Source of the DNA: Trissonchulus latispiculum
Taxonomy: Eukaryota > Nematoda > Enoplea > Enoplida > Ironidae
NCBI GenBank assembly: GCA_030248195.1
Contig: JASAND010018240.1
Coordinates: 1 to 64,000 of the forward strand
DNA: 64,000 nucleotides
Reading direction: 5' to 3'
Shown: one piece after another, positions 50,001 through 53,000 of the stretch
How positions within the stretch are numbered: the stretch's first letter is position 1
How the letters are laid out: each line of letters begins with the position of its first letter
Position numbers and translations under genes: made by a program
The notes under the pieces: model-generated
The model's database searches: none
Told to the model about the DNA's origin: nothing
The model's input: the letters and a program-made list of their open reading frames with translations, nothing else

Positions 50001-53000
50001 GCAGATTTATGGCAATACCGTTCCTGTTTGAGTTGCGTACGGTTATGGACTGGATTTGGACTGACACATGTATGAGTTTTTTCGACTGGTTCCGCATGGA
50101 GAATATCTATGCCTGGGCCTATAGTACCAAGTGTGGTCGGAAAATGGAAAAGGTATACATAGTATATCTGGTTAAATTAGTGGTTGTCAACGTAACCATC
50201 GGCTAATTTGTGTGGTATATACTAGAACTATTCTCAAAGCTTACATTACGTAGAGGGCTTTATTCCAGTGAAAAGTTTTTAGAGGCATATTGTCCACACT
50301 TGCTGGTAAAAATTGGCGGTTTTTTTACGACTTTCAGACGAAATCTTTAAATCGCGATTCTTTAAAATTCTTCCAGTATATGGAAATCTAATACTAAAAT
50401 GACTAATATACTAATTTTATATTGATTATTGATTTCAGAATATTGATTTTAGGTAGCAGGGCTGACAAGTTTGGATGTCGGTCAATTGTTGCAATTCAAA
50501 ATTCTGTTTCATTTTGATTAATCAAATAATTAGTTAATTATCAATTGTTAATTAATAACTGATTGAGATAATTACTGTTTGTTAGGACTATCCGTTTCCG
50601 ATTGGTGAGAAACGGGGTCTTGTGGTCAAGTATGGTATGGGCTTTTCCATTCTGGTTCTAATCATTTTGATTGTATGGTTGCCCCTCTTGCTGTTTTCTA
50701 TGCTCAGTGTTGTGGGTCTCAGAAGTTTACCAGATACCTGCAACTTTAAGCTGGGCATTGAAGGGTATCCGGTAGGAAACAGATTTTTTGAATTTGGATT
50801 TTAAATTTTTGATTTTTAGATTTTAAATATTGGTTAAGTTAATATTTCATTAGTTGTGTAGCAGTGGATTTGCTAGAGTGTATTGATTTTGCACCTTTTT
50901 TAGTATCTTGTTTCGCATTTTTGGTATTATTAATTTAGTAAATTCATTATTTTAATAATTATGTAATTGTGATTAAATTACCCTTTTGATAATTTTTGAT
51001 TTATTTTAGCCATTCTATACGTCCACTGCTCAAGCTGCAACCCTGAATCCGCTAACTGAAACGGAGTATAGCAATCTGAAGCTGATGTTTGGTGGAATAA
51101 GAGTAAGTTATTTTTCCAAAATTCTTGTTTTTCACTTTTTGTTTAAATTATTGTTATTTGTTTTTCAATCATTTTTGTAAATTTTTGATTTTTTTAAATT
51201 TGTTCCGGTTTTTAGACAGCCAGCCTCTACTTTCAAGACTTCAGTGCTGATGATGTGGTAAAGGCGGAGTTTCGAAAGGACAGTTTTGTCAGTTGGACCA
51301 TCTCGCCTCCGGTTCGCGAAGAACTGGCCGAAGACTTGGGCAATCGCTCGCAGAGACTGAACATGCGAATATCCTGGGAATTTATTCGGTTGGTTTGTGG
51401 GCTTTTCCGTCAGTTTTTGATTCATTTCTTATCTTTTCTGAAATTTTGTAACAAATTTTCGGTCTTTTCCAGATTACCCCACCCAGTGCTAAAATTTTTA
51501 AAACTTGACCAATTGAGCTGAATTTTGGTATGGGTATGTTTTCGATCACGCTGAGTTCAAATATCGCAAAACTTTACGATTTCACGAATTTCGATTTTTG
51601 TCGAATCGTAATGGGGGAGCAAAGAATTTTTTGTCTTCGATTTTGCTGAAAAGTTGCTTACAGAGGTTTTCGATTCAGGTTTTCCTAGCTCAGTATAAGC
51701 TAATACATTTTTAGCCTACAACTTTAGTTTATATTATAGCTTTTTGATGGGGTAATCTGGAAATGACCCTAAATTTTATGTGAAATTCAGAAAATTGGAG
51801 TGGAAAGTTCGAGAATGTGCAAATTTCGGCGGCAAAATTTTGGAGTGGGCGACTACTTTACTGTTACCCTGTACTAGTAGTTTTATTCTATGTAAGCATA
51901 TAACTGTTGTGGGGTGGGTTGATTTTATTGAGACTTCTTAGGGGAGGGACTGAAAGGCTTTTGAAGGAGACTTATTTTTATTGCTTTTTTAGTTTTTCTG
52001 ATTTTTTCAGGTTTTTTATTTTGTTGTTTTTTTAGACCAAGTGGTGGTGCTTCCGCCGGCTCGATACCGGCGGATATTACCATTCCGCTGCAGTTGGGAA
52101 ATCCCATTAGACAACAGTTGGAAGCAGTCCTGAGGAATGCTACCACAGATCCTGTGTAAATTAATCGATGTTTTTTGCAGTTTTTCCTCCTGTACAATGT
52201 TTTAAACATAATGGCTGAGTCATTGGGAAATTGTTTTTTTATAAGTCAGTTGTCCAGAAAGCGCGGAACTAATTTGTGACTGCTACTTCACTCGTTAATT
52301 TTAATACTTTTTCTTACTTTGCCAATTTATTTTTTTGGACTTTGTTTGGGGAGAACCCAGCGGTTTTTTTACGATTTTTTGCTTTTCTTTCAGTGTCATT
52401 CCGCACGTGATCTTTCCATTTGTGGAAGTTCCGCCCAAAACTGATACCAGTTCCTCCAAAAAGGTTGACCAACTCATTAGTGGTAAGACATTTATGAAAG
52501 TCTTATGAAAGAATTAATTAATCCTTTCTTTTATTACAAACTTGCATGTTAAACTTTTTAAAAATCTGTATAATTTTTTATTGTTATTTTACATGTTTAA
52601 CTTTAAACCATGCATTTAGCAAATCTTATCCTAGTTGTGCTTTTACGGCTTGAAATTAGGCTATTGTACTGAACCTTTGAGTACTAAATTACTACTTTAA
52701 CCTGCACTAGAAACCTGTAAAAATAGAAGTTTGCATTGAATCTTTATCGTATAATTGAAAGATCATCAACTAGAATGAATTACCTATTTTAATTAAGTAT
52801 TTAATTAATTTAAATGTAATTTAAATTTTATTTAAAAGTAAACTGGGTTTTTCTAGCCGCCCAGACCAAATGCTTCGATCACTGTCGCCAGCCCGACTCC
52901 CGGCACTGCGTGGATCCTTGCCTCGGCACGGGCAAAAGTGCCGTCTATGTCAACCTGACCCTTCAGCTGCAGGACGAAGCGGGTGCCGAAGGCGTCCAAT